From: Mauremys mutica
Lineage: Eukaryota > Chordata > Testudines > Geoemydidae
DNA length: 64,000 nt
Assembly (NCBI RefSeq): GCF_020497125.1
Contig: NC_059075.1
Location: forward strand, 46,908,003-46,972,002
Reading direction: 5' to 3'
The position numbers and the translations under genes are program-made. Below are positions 1-11,500 of the stretch, piece by piece. The first letter of the stretch is position 1; the number at the start of each line of letters is the position of its first letter. Under the pieces are notes generated by a model. That model had not been told where the DNA came from, made no database searches, and saw only the letters and a list, made by a program, of their open reading frames with translations.

Positions 1-1
1 G

Positions 2-2244
2 CCGATGCCAGTGAGTGACCCGCATGCAGACTGTTTACGCTGTCTGGGGGAAACCCATCTTAGCAATCACTGCAAGATTTGCAGATCTTTCAAGCCTCAG
101 ACCAAGAAAGAAAGACATTCGGCTCTGAGCCATTCTGATGGAGTTGGCATTGACCCCGACTCCAGTGCGCCGCTCTGAGTCGGCACCGGGTACCAGGGTA
201 TCGGTGCGCGGCAACCCTTCGGTGCCTTCCACCAGTCAGCACTGCTCCTCGTCCGCAGGGCACGCCAAGAAGGCTAAGAAGAGCAAGACTGAGGGAGAGA
301 CTAGACCCCTGTTGGGTAGTTCTCGGTCCCTGTCGGCCTCCAGGCCTCCGACTCAGGTTGAACGGAGTAGCCCAGACCAATTGGTGCAGGCTTCCCAGAT
401 GTCTGGGTGCCCTCCATGCTAGAGGACCTGCAAATGGCCCAGGACGTTATGCCCCTGCCGGTTCCAGGGGCTCTGGCACCATTGGCTCCCTGATCCAGAG
501 GCAAGCCACCGCTTGGATCGCCGCAGTTGCCTCCTGGTCGGTACCGTTTGCAGTCGAGGGAATGTTCCCGATGCTCTTTGCTGCTCGGCGACCATCCCAT
601 GTGTTGTCCACACCGGTCACCGTCGACCCCTTCCCCCTCCCAAGGTTGTCTGGCTGGGTTCGGACTGACAGGGGTTCTAGATTGCACTCTGCCTCGAGGG
701 ACCGAAGACCTTGTGAAGGGAGCGGGCCCCATAGAGACAGAGACAGACGGCACCGGAGGTCCTCGTCTTTGAGAGGGTACCATAGCCTGTTGCAATACGG
801 TCATCGACGCTGTTCATGTTGGTCATCTCTCTCCAGGACCCCACCACGGCACCGTTCCCACAGTCCCAGGCATTGATCGCCGGCACCTCGCCATTGCGGA
901 TCTGCCTGCTGGAGCCGATCACAGAGCAGCTGCTACCGGCAGTACTGTTCCTCGACATTGGGATCACGATCTCGTGGTCAGCACCATTCCCAATGCCACT
1001 GCTCCTCCTGGGCCAGGGACAGTGGCAGGTTGTATGCCAGCCCAGCCTCCCTTCGTAGTCATCAGTCAATGGGACAGGCTAGTTAGGCTGAACAGCCTGC
1101 TCTGCCGGTGCCACAGCAGGTGCATTGGCACTGGGCTCCTTGGCTGACATCCCCTGGTGGGGGCTCGCTTGGTGGCCAGAGCCTCGGCATGACCGTCAGC
1201 CTCCCTTTCCTGGCCTCCCAGAAAAGAATCGGTGGGACTTGCATCTTTGGTTCCGTGTCCAGAGGGCAACAAAGTGGTGGGACCTCTGGTACCGGTGGTT
1301 CCGTGCCTGCATTCTCACCCTCCCCTGATGTGGCGATTACGGCCCCTCCTCCCTCTGTTCCGCAGGAGGACTTTAAGGCCCACCAGGAACTATTGAAAAG
1401 GGTGGCATCAAGTCTCAACATTCAGGCCGAGGAGGTGGAGGAACCCTCAGACTCCCTCTTCAATGTTCTGTCAGCCTTGGTACCGAACAGGGTGGCCCTA
1501 CCACTTCACGAAGGGGTGGCAAAAATTTCAAATGCCTTGTGGCAAACCCCAGCTTCCTTGCTCCCCATCTCTAAGAGGGCAGAACAGAAGTACTTTGTGC
1601 CCACCAAGGGGCATGAATACCTGTACACTCACCCTGCCCCCAACTCCCTGGTGGTTGAGTTGGTCAACCACAGGGAGAGACAGGGCCAACCAGCCCCTAC
1701 TCCGAAAAATAAAGACTCAAAGAGGCTGGACTTATTTGGAAGAAAGGTTTATTTGTCCTCGAGTTTCCAGTTAAGGGTGGCGAATCATTAGGATCTCCTG
1801 GGTCGATATGAGTTCAATTTGTGGGGCTCTCTACCCAAATTTGAGGACTCCCTCCAGGAGCGTGACAGGAAGGAGTTCAAAGCTCTGGTGGAGGATGGTA
1901 CAGCAGCTGCCAGGGCAACCCTGCAGGCAGCGTCAGATGCTGCGGATACTGCGGATACAGTTGCAAGATCCATGTCCTCCGTCAGGTCCATGAGAAGGGC
2001 ATCGTGGCTATTGCTGTCTAGGCTGTCCAGTGAGGCGCAGAATTCCTTGCAGAACCTCCAGTTCGAAGGCAAGGTCTTGTTTGCGGAACAGGTGGACGTG
2101 AAATTGCATGGCCTGAAAGATTCCCTCACTACACTTAAGACACTTGGCCTCTATGTCCCGGCTCTGGGTAAGCCCAGGTTTAAGCCTCAGCAGGCTCTCA
2201 CCCAGGCAACCCACTCTAAATATGAGCCTCCTTATAAAAAGTAA
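2..2244 (+). pseudogene. DIRS gag-like ORF1 (broken)
   Basis: The N-terminal part (2-176) encodes a CxxC...HxxxHCxxC cluster resembling the zinc-binding start of DIRS gag-like proteins. It is followed by a Ser/Lys-rich linker in another frame (138-422). The best preserved part is 1108-2244: a frame of 378 codons interrupted once by TAG at 1789-1791, with the same reading frame on both sides. The segment after the stop has an Ala-rich helical stretch and a region rich in Glu, Lys and Leu that looks coiled. I see the clusters and frame breaks directly; the gag label rests on order relative to the RT and on resemblance to other DIRS elements. Confidence 0.75.
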
Positions 2245-2452
2245 CGGGACTATAAGAAATGCCCACAGAGGCAGTCTGCCCCCCATCCTGAGTCCTCCAA
2301 GGGTAAACAGGCGGGGAAACGTCAGTTTTGATGGGACACCCAGGGGTGACCTACTAGTTCACACCAGGGATCCACCCGCAATAAAGCTTCCCTTCTCCAG
2401 CCGGTTGTGAGCTTTTCTCCCGGAGTGGTCGCGGTGGACTTCAAATTGTTGG

Positions 2453-4027
2453 GTGCTCAACACTGTCTCCCGGGGCTACACCCTCCAGTTTACCTCTATC
2501 CTGCCCAACCACCCTCCGCTCCCATCCCTCCTGGGGGACCCCTCTCATGAGGCCCTGCTAGAGCAGGAGTTGGGGCTGCTCCTTGGCTTAGGAGCAGTGG
2601 CAGTGGTGCCAGCAGAGTTTAAACGCAAGGGGTACTACTCCTGCTATTTCCTTATCCCAAAGACCAAAGGGGGGTTCAGGCCTATCCGGGACCTGCGAGG
2701 CCTGAACCAGTACATGGTAAAGCTCAAGTTTTGCATGGTCTCTTTGGCCTCCATCATCCCCTCCCGGGGACTGATACGCCGCCCTCGATCTGCAGGACAC
2801 GTACTTCCACGTTCATATATTTGAGGGGCACAGGGGCTTCCTCCGTTTCACGGTTGGGCAGGAGCACTACCCATTTACGGTCCTCCTGTTTGGCCTGTCC
2901 ACTGCTCCCAGGGTATTCACAAAGTTCATGTCTGTGGTGGTGGCCTACCGCAGACATCGTGGGGTCCAGATCTTCCCCTATCTGGATGACTGGCTGATCA
3001 AGGGCAGCTCCCGGTCGCGGGTGCGGGATCATGTGGCACTCCTCCTGTCCATGTGCGCCACCCTGGGCCTGTTGGTGAATGACACCAAGTCCATGTTAGT
3101 CCCAGTACAGTGCATAGCGTTTATTGAGGCAGTCTTGGACTGGGCCAGGGCCTCCCTCCCACTGGACAGATTCGAGATGCTGAAAGGGCTCATCAGCACA
3201 GTCACAAAGTTTCCCATGATGACAGCCAGAGTATGTCTCCAGCTCCTGGGTCACATGTCGGCATGCACATGTGTGGTTCGCCATGTCAGACTCAGGATGA
3301 TGCCCCTCCAGCTCTGGTTGGCCTCAGTGTTCTCCCAGGCCCGAGACAGGATGGACAAGGTCCTCACTGTGCCTGAGCCGGTGATTGCCTCCCTACAATG
3401 GTGGTCCTCCCCGGGGAACATGCTCCATGGGGTCCCGTTCAGAGGCAGGGCCCCGTTGGTGGAGCTGGTGCCTGACGCATTGGACCTGGGGTGGGGAGCC
3501 CCTGTGGGGGATGTTCAGACCCAAGGTCTGTGGTCTGCGCAGGACCTTTCCCTGTGTATAAATGTCAAGGAACTCAGGGCAGTGCGGCTGACGTGTGTGG
3601 CCTTCCGCTCGCACCTGGAGGGCACAGTGGTCAGGGTTCTCACAGACAACACAGCTTCGATGTTTTACATCAACAGGCAAGGCAGGGCCCGCTCCTCTCC
3701 CCTCTGCCAGGAAGCCCTCAGGCTGTGGGACTTCTGTATAGCCCACGACATTTGCCTACAGGCCTATCACCTACCGGGCACCCGGAACTCACGGGCTGAT
3801 TGCCAGAACCGAGACTTCTCTTCTCAGCATGAGTGGTCTCTACACACACAGGTGGTGCACAGACTTTTCCAATAGTGAGGAACTCCCCAGGTGGACCTAT
3901 TTGTGACTCAGCAGAACTGCCGGTGTCCCCAGTTCTGCTCCGGGGGGGAGGACTGGGAGTGGGAGCTATCTCTGATGCCTTCCACCTATCCTGGTCAGGC
4001 CAGCTTCTCTATGCCTTCCCCCTCTAA
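2453..4027 (+). pseudogene. DIRS reverse transcriptase and RNase H region (broken)
   Basis: The RT fingers (2453-2760) include a stretch reading FLIPKTKGGFRPIRDLRGLN. A one-base shift near 2765 and a TGA in place of a Trp codon follow, then the frame 2823-3875 carries the FPYLDDWL active-site box (about 2973-2996). The C-terminal half has RNase H signatures: the DLGWGA start, the TDNTAS segment near 3646 and the PGTRNSRAD end near 3775. The Asp residues of these boxes are visible. Past the stop at 3873-3875, DIRS-like coding continues in shifted frames to about 4027. The product would copy element RNA; this copy cannot make a full one. Confidence 0.85.
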
Positions 4028-4229
4028 TCGGTAAGGTCCTGGAAAAGATAAAGACCGACGGGGCCTGGGTTCTCCTGATTCCCCCAACATGGCCCAGGTA
4101 ACATTGGTATGAGACCCTCACAAGCCTGGCAGTCCATCTGCCGTGGCTGTTGCTGTTCTGCCTGGACCTGCTCTCCCAGGACCAGAGCTGCCTCCTCCAC
4201 CCCAACCTAGCTGCACTCCACTTCATGGC

Positions 4230-5302
4230 GTGGCTGCTCAATGGTTAGGCTGGGAGGAAAGGACATGCTCAGAAGGGGTTCAGCGCGACCTCTTGGAAAG
4301 CAGGCGACCCTCCACGCATCGAGCCTACTTGGCAATGTAGTCTCAGTTTTCCCAATAGGCGTCTGAACGGGGCGTTTCCCCCATGGCTGCCCTGATCTAG
4401 CTCATTTTAGACTATCTCCTTCATCTTAGAGCCCAAGGCCATGTGTCCTCGTCTGTCAAGGTGCACTTGGCGGCCATATCAGCCTTCCACATGCTAGTTC
4501 AGGGGCACAAAGTATTCTCCCATGCTATGACTGGCTGAATCCTTAAGGTATTGGATCATCTCTTCCCGTACGCTAGGCCCCCAGTCCTGCAATGAGACCT
4601 GAACTTGATGTTGGCCCGGTTGATGGGTCCCCCCTTTGAGACGTTAGTTACATGCTCCTGGTCGCACCTCTTATGGAAGGTAGCCTTCCTGGTGGCGATC
4701 ACCTCTGCTAGACGAGTCTCGGAACTCAGGGCACTGACCTCTGAGCCCCCATACATGGTGTTCCATAAGGATAAGGTCCAGCTCCGCCCACATCTTTCGT
4801 TCCTCCTGAAGGTGGTCTCCGCCTACCACATGGGTCAGGACACTTTCCTGCCAGTCCTCTGCCCCAAGCCCCATGCGTCCAGTGAGGAGTGGCGCCTCCA
4901 CGCGCTGGACGTGAGACGGGCTCTGGCCTTTTACCTGGAGCGGACTAAGCCGTTCAGGAAGTCTTCGCAGCTGTTCATTGCCTTGGCCGAACGCATGGTG
5001 GGTCGGCCGAACGCATGGTGGGTCAGCCAATCTCCACTCAGTGGCTCTTCAATTGGATCATCTCGTGCATCCGTACCTGTTATGACCTGGCGGGAATCCC
5101 TCCACCGTCAATTGTGAGGGCACACTCGACTAGGGTGCAAGCCTCATCGGCTGCCTTTTTAGCCCATGTCCCCATTCAGGACATTTGCAGGGCTGCCACA
5201 TGGTCTTCAGTTCACACGTTCACCTCGCATTGTGCGATCGTCTCCCAGACCAGGGAAGATGCCGGGTTCGGCAGGGCTGTGCTCCATCCTGAGAGTTTGT
5301 GA
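4230..5302 (+). pseudogene. DIRS tyrosine recombinase (broken)
   Basis: The N-terminal core-binding part is recognisable but full of stops (4230-4600). The catalytic part is open from 4605, with the first catalytic Arg in SARRVSEL (about 4708-4731). The frame is shifted by a perfect 20-bp tandem duplication at 4985-5024 and resumes in the second frame, where the HSTR box (His and second Arg) lies near 5122. The position where the nucleophilic Tyr is expected in the SH-x-AIV context (about 5226-5240) reads Cys (TGT). Such enzymes join a circular cDNA to the chromosome through a Tyr-DNA link. With the shift and the Tyr loss, this copy should be inactive. The Tyr assignment relies on family knowledge. 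Confidence 0.8.
4985..5024 (+). repeat. Perfect 20-bp tandem duplication inside the recombinase
   Basis: Two identical 20-base units abut (4985-5004 and 5005-5024). Since 20 is not a multiple of 3, the duplication alone explains the frame change between the two recombinase halves. It is a simple slippage or repair product and marks loss of function after insertion. Confidence 0.97.
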
Positions 5303-5403
5303 ACTCCTACCCACCTCCAACAGATATAGCTTGGAATCACCTATTGTGGAATACACATGAGCATCACTCGAAGAAAAGACATTTACCTTTTCTGTAACTG
5401 CTA

Positions 5404-5657
5404 TTCTTCAAGATGTGTTGCTCATGTCTATTCCACATCCTGCCCTCCTTCCCCTCTGTCGGAGTTGTCTGACAACAAGGAACTGAGGGTGGGGGGAGCG
5501 CGCAGCGCCCCTTATACCACGCCATAGAGGTGCCACTCCAGGGGTTGCTATGGGCACGCCCCTACGGGTACTGCTGGGGGAAAACTTCCGGCTCCAGTGC
5601 ACGTGGCGAGCTTGCACAGCTGTTGTGGAATAGACATCAGCAACACATCTTGAAGAA
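5404..5657. repeat. DIRS terminal inverted repeat structure
   Basis: Arms 5404-5437 and 5624-5657 are reverse complements at 33 of 34 positions, separated by about 186 bp. A third, direct copy of the second arm's motif lies at about 5345-5374. Terminal inverted repeats plus an internal complementary region are known from DIRS elements, where they template circle closure. The same arrangement recurs at 18953-19203. Confidence 0.8.
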
Positions 5658-5720
5658 CACCAGTTACGGAAAAGGTAACTGTCTTTTACTATCAGAGGGG
5701 TAGCCGTGTTAGTCTGGTTC

Positions 5721-5994
5721 TGTAGAAGCAGCAAAGAATCCTGTGGCACCTTATAGACTAACAGACGTTTTGCAGCATGAGCTTTCGTGGGTGAATACCC
5801 ACTTCTTCGGATGCAAGTGGTGGAAATTTCCTGGGGCAGGTATATATAAGCAAGCAAGAAGCAAGCTAGAGATAACGAGGTTAGATCAATCAGGGTGGAT
5901 GAGGCCCTGTTCTAGCAGTTGGTGTGAAAACCAAGGGAGGAGAAACTGGTTCTGTAATTGGCAAGCCATTCACAGTCTTTGTTTAGTCCTGAGC
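5721..5994 (-). repeat. Left arm of a 275-bp inverted repeat (Penelope tail)
   Basis: The reverse complement of this stretch matches 7205-7480 with one visible 2-base indel and almost no substitutions. It covers the end of the GIY-YIG frame, the stop and the 3' untranslated tail. Confidence 0.9.
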
Positions 5995-7204
5995 TGATGG
6001 TGTCAAATTTGCAGATGAACTGGAGCTCAGCAGTTTCTCTTTGAAGTCTGGTCCTAAAGTTTTTTTGCTGTAGGATGGCCACCTTAAGATCTGCTATTGT
6101 GTGGCCAGGGAGGTTGAAGTGTTCTCCTACAGGTTTTTGTATATTGCCATTCCTAATGTCTGATTTGTGTCCATTTATCCTTTTCCTTAGAGACTGTCCA
6201 GTTTGGCCGATGTACATAGCAGAGGGGCATTGCTGGCATATGATGGCATATATTACATTGGTGGAAGTGCAGGTGAATGAACCGGTGATGTTGTGGCTGA
6301 TCTGGTTTGGTCCTGTGATGGTGTTGCTGGTGTAGATATGTGGGCAGAGTTGGCATCGAGGTTTGTTGCATGGATTGGTTCCTGAGCTAGAGTTACTATG
6401 GTGCGGTGTGCAGTTGCTGGTGAGAATATGCTTCAGGTTGGCAGGTTGTCTGTGGGCGAGAACTGGTCTGCCACCCAAGGCCTGTGAAAGTGTGGGATCA
6501 TTGTCCAGGATGGGTTGTAGATCCCTGATGATGCGTTGTAGGGGTTTTAGCTGGGGACTGTATGTGATGGCCAGTGGAGTCCTGTTGGTTTCTTTCTTGG
6601 GTTTGTCTTCCAGTAGGAGGCTTCTGGGTACACGTCTGGCTCTGTTGATCTGTTTCCTTATTTCCTCGTGTGGGTACTGTAGTCTTGAGAATGCTTGGTG
6701 GAGATTTTCTAGGTGTTGGTCTCTGTCTGCGGGGTTAGAGCAGATACGGTTGTACCTCAGTGCTTGGCTGTAGACAATGGATCTTGTGGTGTGTCCGGGA
6801 TGGAAGCTGGAGGCATGAAGGTAGGCATAGCGGTCGGTAGGTTTTCGGTATAGGGTGGTGTTGATGTGACCATCACTTATTTGCACCGTGGTGTCTAGGA
6901 AGTGGACCTCCCGTGTAGATTGATCCAGGCTGAGGTTGATGGTGGGGTGGAAGCTGTTGAAATCGTGGTGGAATTTTTCCAGAGTCTCCTTCCCATGGGT
7001 CCAGATGATGAAGATGTCATCGATGTAGCGTAGGTAGAGAAGGGGCGTGAGTGGACGGGAGCTGAGGAAGCGTTGTTCCAGGTCGGCCATAAAAATATTG
7101 GCATATTGTGGGGCCATACGGGTGCCCATAGCGGTGCCACTGATCTGGAGATATATATTGTCAGCAAATTTGAAATAGTTGTGTGTGAGGAACTAGTTGT
7201 GTGT
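5912..7204 (-). CDS. Penelope-like reverse transcriptase with GIY-YIG endonuclease, 5'-partial
   Basis: The frame is open from the truncation point at about 7200 to the stop at 5912; from the first ATG (7129) it is 405 codons. Residues 35-38 of that ORF are YIDD, the RT active-site box. A Cys-rich segment at 240-262 precedes the endonuclease, and residues 292-296 (VIYAI) with 306-310 (YIGQT), plus Arg315/317 and His321, form a GIY-YIG nuclease core. Full Penelope proteins run to roughly 800 residues, so the N-terminal half of the RT is missing. The enzyme would nick the target and copy element RNA at the nick. No internal stop or shift is visible in what remains, which marks it as young. Confidence 0.9.
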
Positions 7205-7480
7205 TTAGTCAGCTCAGGACTAAACAAAGACTGTGAATGGCTTGCCAATTACAGAACCAGTTTCTCCTCCCTTGGTTTTCACACCTCAACTGCTAGAACA
7301 GGGCCTCATCCACCCTGATTGATCTAACCTCGTTATCTCTAGCTTGCTTCTTGCTTGCTTATATATACCTGCCCCAGGAAATTTCCACCACTTGCATCCG
7401 AAGAAGTGGGTATTCACCCACGAAAGCTCATGCTGCAAAACGTCTGTTAGTCTATAAGGTGCCACAGGATTCTTTGCTGT
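7205..7480 (+). repeat. Right arm of the 275-bp inverted repeat (Penelope tail)
   Basis: Plus-strand copy of the element's 3' end. It encodes the C-terminal residues SSGLNKDCEWLANYRTSF and then the same 3' tail as 5721-5994. The junction near 7200 is abrupt. Confidence 0.9.
7398..7434 (+). ncRNA. Degenerate hammerhead-like core in Penelope tail
   Basis: The segment holds a perfect 6-bp helix (GTGGGT/ACCCAC with loop ATTC), then GAAA and the short GC-TCAT-GC hairpin, but the 5' core reads CCGAAGA instead of CTGANGA. The identical form sits on the minus strand at 5778-5814. Compared with 15687-15727, it probably cannot cleave. Confidence 0.35.
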
Positions 7481-7486
7481 CTTTTA

Positions 7487-7690
7487 CTAAAAAGAACAGG
7501 AGTACTTGTGGCACCTTAAAGACTAACAAATTTATTTTAGCATGAGCTTTCGTGAGCTGCAGCTCACTTCTTCGGATGCAGCTCACGAAAGCTCATGCTA
7601 AAATAAATTTGTTAGTCTTTAAGGTGCCACAAGTACCCCTGTTCTTTTTGCGGATACAGACTAACACGGCTGCTACTCTGAAACCTTTCT
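7487..7690. mobile_element. Penelope-type palindromic end
   Basis: Arms 7490-7560 and 7578-7649 are near-perfect reverse complements (about 71 of 72, one inserted base) around a 17-base spacer. The outer flank, reversed, reads TTTCAGAGTAGCAGCCGTG, a sequence also found at 29983. The arms contain the GAAAGC-TCAT-GC segment typical of Penelope ends, but no CTGANGA core. It is a second, distinct Penelope family placed next to the first. Confidence 0.75.
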
Positions 7691-8462
7691 TTTACTAATT
7701 TTTTTTTAAATAAATATAATTGCATCCTGGCCTACGCCAGTGGTTAAAACTAGGTCAGGGCTCAATGTGGATGGAGCATGGAGGAGCTCTAAAAGGCAGT
7801 TTCATCTAGTCCTCCCTGGTTAAAAGGAAATGGGCTATAGATCTAAAGAGAGGAGGAAGAGAGGATAAATCAGGAAAGAAGGGGGGAGATCCTTATGGTT
7901 GCTGATGCCTCCATATGAAAAATAACAAGAATCTGCAATACACATAGGATGTGAAAAAATAAATTCTTATTTTACTCACTTGTTTTTAAACACTTAAGAT
8001 GTCTTGTAAACTGAATTGTTGAACTATATATTGTCCCTGATCTTCGTAACTAGCATGCTAGTGTATTTTATTTCTCTGTAAGAGAAACCTTTGTGACAGT
8101 TACGTGCGTGAGAGCAACTGTGAGTTTTGTCATTTTCCCAACACTTCAAATACATCTTTGATATTTTTATATCTTAGACTGAGACCGTATCGCTTTGGTG
8201 GGGTATAGATCACCATGTGTAAGTTATAGGTTTGTAAATATAGAAATTTGAAATCTAAAAAATACTTATTTTAAGAGACAAAGTTATTAGGATTTAAATC
8301 TGTCTCTTTTTGAAAATACAAACAACAAAGATTGGAAAACATGCTTCATATAAAAACCCTATACATCTGGCATTGTTTACAAATCACAGCTATATTATAT
8401 TGGTCATCACTTACAGTCCCCATGATATATACATGATTGTTTTGAATCATTTTGTTTTGTAG
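7691..8462. other. Non-coding AT-rich stretch before first visible exon
   Basis: No repeat or gene was recognised here. It ends in a polypyrimidine tract and AG that form the acceptor of the exon at 8463. That exon starts in mid-codon, so this is intron. Confidence 0.6.
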
Positions 8463-8584
8463 ATGATTTTGATGAATTCATGTTGAGTAATAATGATGTT
8501 GTGCTCAGAAGTATTGCTGAAGATCTTCGGAATTGCTTACCCATTGAGGCAATGCTTAACTCGGAACATCTAGCAATTCAAAAA
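8463..8584 (+). CDS. Host gene exon A
   Basis: Acceptor TTTTGTAG precedes it and donor GTAAGC follows. It starts with two bases of a split codon and ends in phase 0. It encodes an acidic, helical segment (DFDEFML...AIQK) of 40 residues before the fold. Confidence 0.85.
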
Positions 8585-11500
8585 GTAAGCTTGTCATTCT
8601 GGTCTCTCTCTGCTGCACCACAGAATTCACTGAGATTATAGTAGTAATACTGATGGAAATATGATCTATTGGTTAGGGCATTGTAATGGAATTTGGGAGA
8701 CCTGGTTTCTGTTCCCAACTCTGCTGCTACTTTGTTGTGTGACCTTGGGAAAATCGCTTCACCTCAGTGTGCCTCAGTTAAATACTTTGATTATGCATAT
8801 AGAGTGCCCAGCAAAATGCAGCTAGCCTAGTTATGGGATACAGTGCCTGGCTGGCATGATGATTCCTATTTGGGGCCTTTAGGCACTATTACAGTATGAA
8901 CGTGAAATAAGAAAACTGAAAAGACAGGGCCAGTGGTGTGGTGGTATACAGTACAGGAGATTCAAGTTTGGCTTCCAGTTCCTTGTTTCCTGAAATGTTA
9001 GGGACTGAAAGAGGCAAGATGCTCAGCTCATATGTATTTGGGAGTGGAGAAAAGTAGCATCTTTTCTACTTAAGCACTTCTTCTGTTCATTCCAGGAACA
9101 GAGTTAATACATTCCCAGAGGAGCGGCATGTAGTTCTTAACTGGAAAAATGGATTGACCCTGTACACCAGTGCTTTGAGAAGAGGAAAGAGGAGATAGGG
9201 GGATGCTTGAGGAATATACCCCTTGAAATAATAAAAAGGCAAACACAGTAACTTCCATCTGATTGAAAATTGTATGTGCATTAATCAATGGTGTTTCTGA
9301 TTCTGAAATATTAAACATGAAAAGATGTATTTCTTTAGACAGTTAAAGTTGTAAGAGAAGTAGCATTACCCTAGTGTGCTTCTGGGGTGAGTAATGAGAC
9401 ATTCAGCTCCCCATCCCCTAAATGTAAGTCACCTCTTCCTTTGCCCAAATTGTAAAGGAAAGAGGGAATGCATCCCTTCCCTAGCCTATAACCTTCACTT
9501 GTCTCCTGGATACCAAAAGCCCCAACAGTCCCTTGCCCAGCTGCTCAAACCTCCAGCTTTTCCTTGACAACTTCTACAAAGCAGTTGCCTGTCAGTTGAA
9601 TATTGAAGGCTAAGTCTACACACACGAATTGCATCTATTTAACCAAATAGATTTTAAATAAATCTGTGCAACCCCTATTGGGTGGGACCCTCTCTTAAAT
9701 CAATTTGCGTGACTTAAATCAATTTAGCTTAATTTGTTTAAAATAGCCCTACAGTTTGGAGAAATATATATTAAATTTAGTATTAAAATACATAAATTAC
9801 ACAAATACCAGTAGACTGATTGGACTGAACCTTGGGGGAAGGTGGAGAGTGCGTGAGGAAGTAGTCTACATAATTCTAGGACACGTGCTACGTAATTTAT
9901 GTCTAATGCATTGCATAGGACACAGTCTGGACCTTTTTAGGTTTTGTTTAAAACAACCAAATCACTGTATAAGTGAAATAAAGAGATTTGCCTGTGATTG
10001 TCTTAGATTTCATCTTCTTTTTCAGATACTTGAGCAGCCAGAGCCGACAGTTCATATTGATGCATTCCTTTATGATGATGACATTATTGATTCATTGTGT
10101 GAGAAGGGGAAAATGAGTAGAAACTACTGTGTAGTGTGTGGCTCACACAAGACTGCACCTTTAGGTAAGTACCATGTTGTGAGTGCACAAGCCAAATAGA
10201 TATGCTGGTTGATTTGTGACTATGCAACAGATGTAGCTATTTTATATTTGTTAAAAATAATCATGCAGTAACTCAGCTGAGCAACAGACCATCCAGCTGA
10301 TTTAGGACTTTGGCCAAGTCTAGTCTAGGAGTGCTTTACCGATACAGGTATACCGACATGCTATACCAGCAAAGTGCACCTAGTGTGAAAGCTGTTTATA
10401 CTTGTAAAACTCAGCACTTTTGCTAGTGTAGTTTTTTCCAGCACTCCCCCAGCCCAAAGCAAAATAACCTAAACTGTCAAAAGCACAACTTTGCTGGTAT
10501 ATCTGTGGCTGTACTAGGGGCTTTTGCTGGTATAGCTATGTCGGTCAAGGATCGTGCATCCTCATGCCCCTACCGACGTAGCTATTTTATGAGAAGTCTA
10601 TAGTGTAGACGTGGCTTTTGTCTTTCCAAACTGGCCTAGTCATCAGGCCAGATTATTCCCCACACTCTGCATGGGGGAGAGTACAAGAAGCCTCCTGCAC
10701 ACAAGGGCCAAACACACTTGCACATTTGCATGAGTGACACCAGCCAGCCACAAAGGGGGCAGGAAGGAGACAGGGTTATGGACTGCTGAAGAGGAAAGTG
10801 CATGCAGCAGTGTCAAAAAGATGACACAGTGGCCGCCTCCACCTTCATATGTAGGAACACTAGGAGGCACAGTGCCTCTGAGAGCTGCTCTTTGGCCTGG
10901 TGCAGCTCTGTGCTACCCCAAAGCAGAGCAGGGCCTTTAAAATGCAAGGCATAAATATTTTATTACAGTAACATTCAGTGTTCTAAAAGCTAGCTGTTCC
11001 AATTTAAACTATTTACAGACCTTTTTTGTGAACAGATGTATTGTTGTTGCATTGAGATCTAAGAAACTGTATTCAGTTGTAATACTCTGAATCATTCACC
11101 GCCATTAATGTATAGTAATATTTCCAGGTAAATAATTAATAGAGCTGTGTGGAGAAAGGTAATTCTGTTTCTCAGAGGATTTCAATGTTTCAGAATTTGG
11201 TTTTGTTGCAATTCAGGCTGAAAACCTAAATGTTAAAAAATTTCCCCAAAAGGAAATGGAGCACTGATTCCAAAGCAGTGCGGCAGTGTGCTGAGGAGCT
11301 GGGCGAGTGAGCTGGCAGAAAAAGCAGGCAGGGGTCCATCAGGACCCCTTTCTGGATTCCCTCAAACATTGTCAAAATCAGACTGTCTCCATGGAACATT
11401 ATGAGTTTGACAAATCAGTAAATTCCGATGAAAAAATAGTTTTGAGTTTTTCCACCCAGCTCTAATAATTATAGTTAACTTCTCCTATAATAGAGGAATG

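Larger units (their letters stand above)
1..5690 (+). mobile_element. DIRS-type tyrosine-recombinase retrotransposon, left end outside window
   Basis: A retroelement that runs in from the left edge. In order it shows a gag-like region with a Cys/His cluster, a reverse transcriptase with a YLDD box, an RNase H region, a tyrosine recombinase with an HxxR motif, and a 3' block of inverted and complementary repeats. This gene order and the lack of an integrase are typical of the DIRS order, which is known to insert through a circular DNA intermediate and a recombinase instead of making staggered cuts. Frameshifts, internal stops and a 20-bp duplication show that this copy is dead. The right boundary at about 5690 is set by the abrupt start of a Penelope-type end. 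Confidence 0.9.
5691..7480 (-). mobile_element. Penelope-like element, 5'-truncated, with inverted second tail
   Basis: The minus-strand element has its 3' end at about 5691 and carries an open RT plus GIY-YIG frame. It is cut at its 5' side near 7200, where a plus-strand copy of its own last 275 bp starts (7205-7480). Both 3' ends therefore face outwards. The tail includes the motif TATCAGAGGGGTAGCCGTG at 5691, which is also seen at 51917 with one change. The near-identity of the two tails suggests a recent insertion that formed this structure as it integrated. Confidence 0.9.

Noticed and set aside
5408..5857. A 149-codon minus-strand frame
   Set aside because: It crosses the DIRS end and the Penelope tail and matches neither protein.
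9756..10199. A single-exon gene of 147 codons
   Set aside because: Only 10026-10164 is supported; a strong acceptor precedes it and a GTAAGT donor follows, so the rest is intron.
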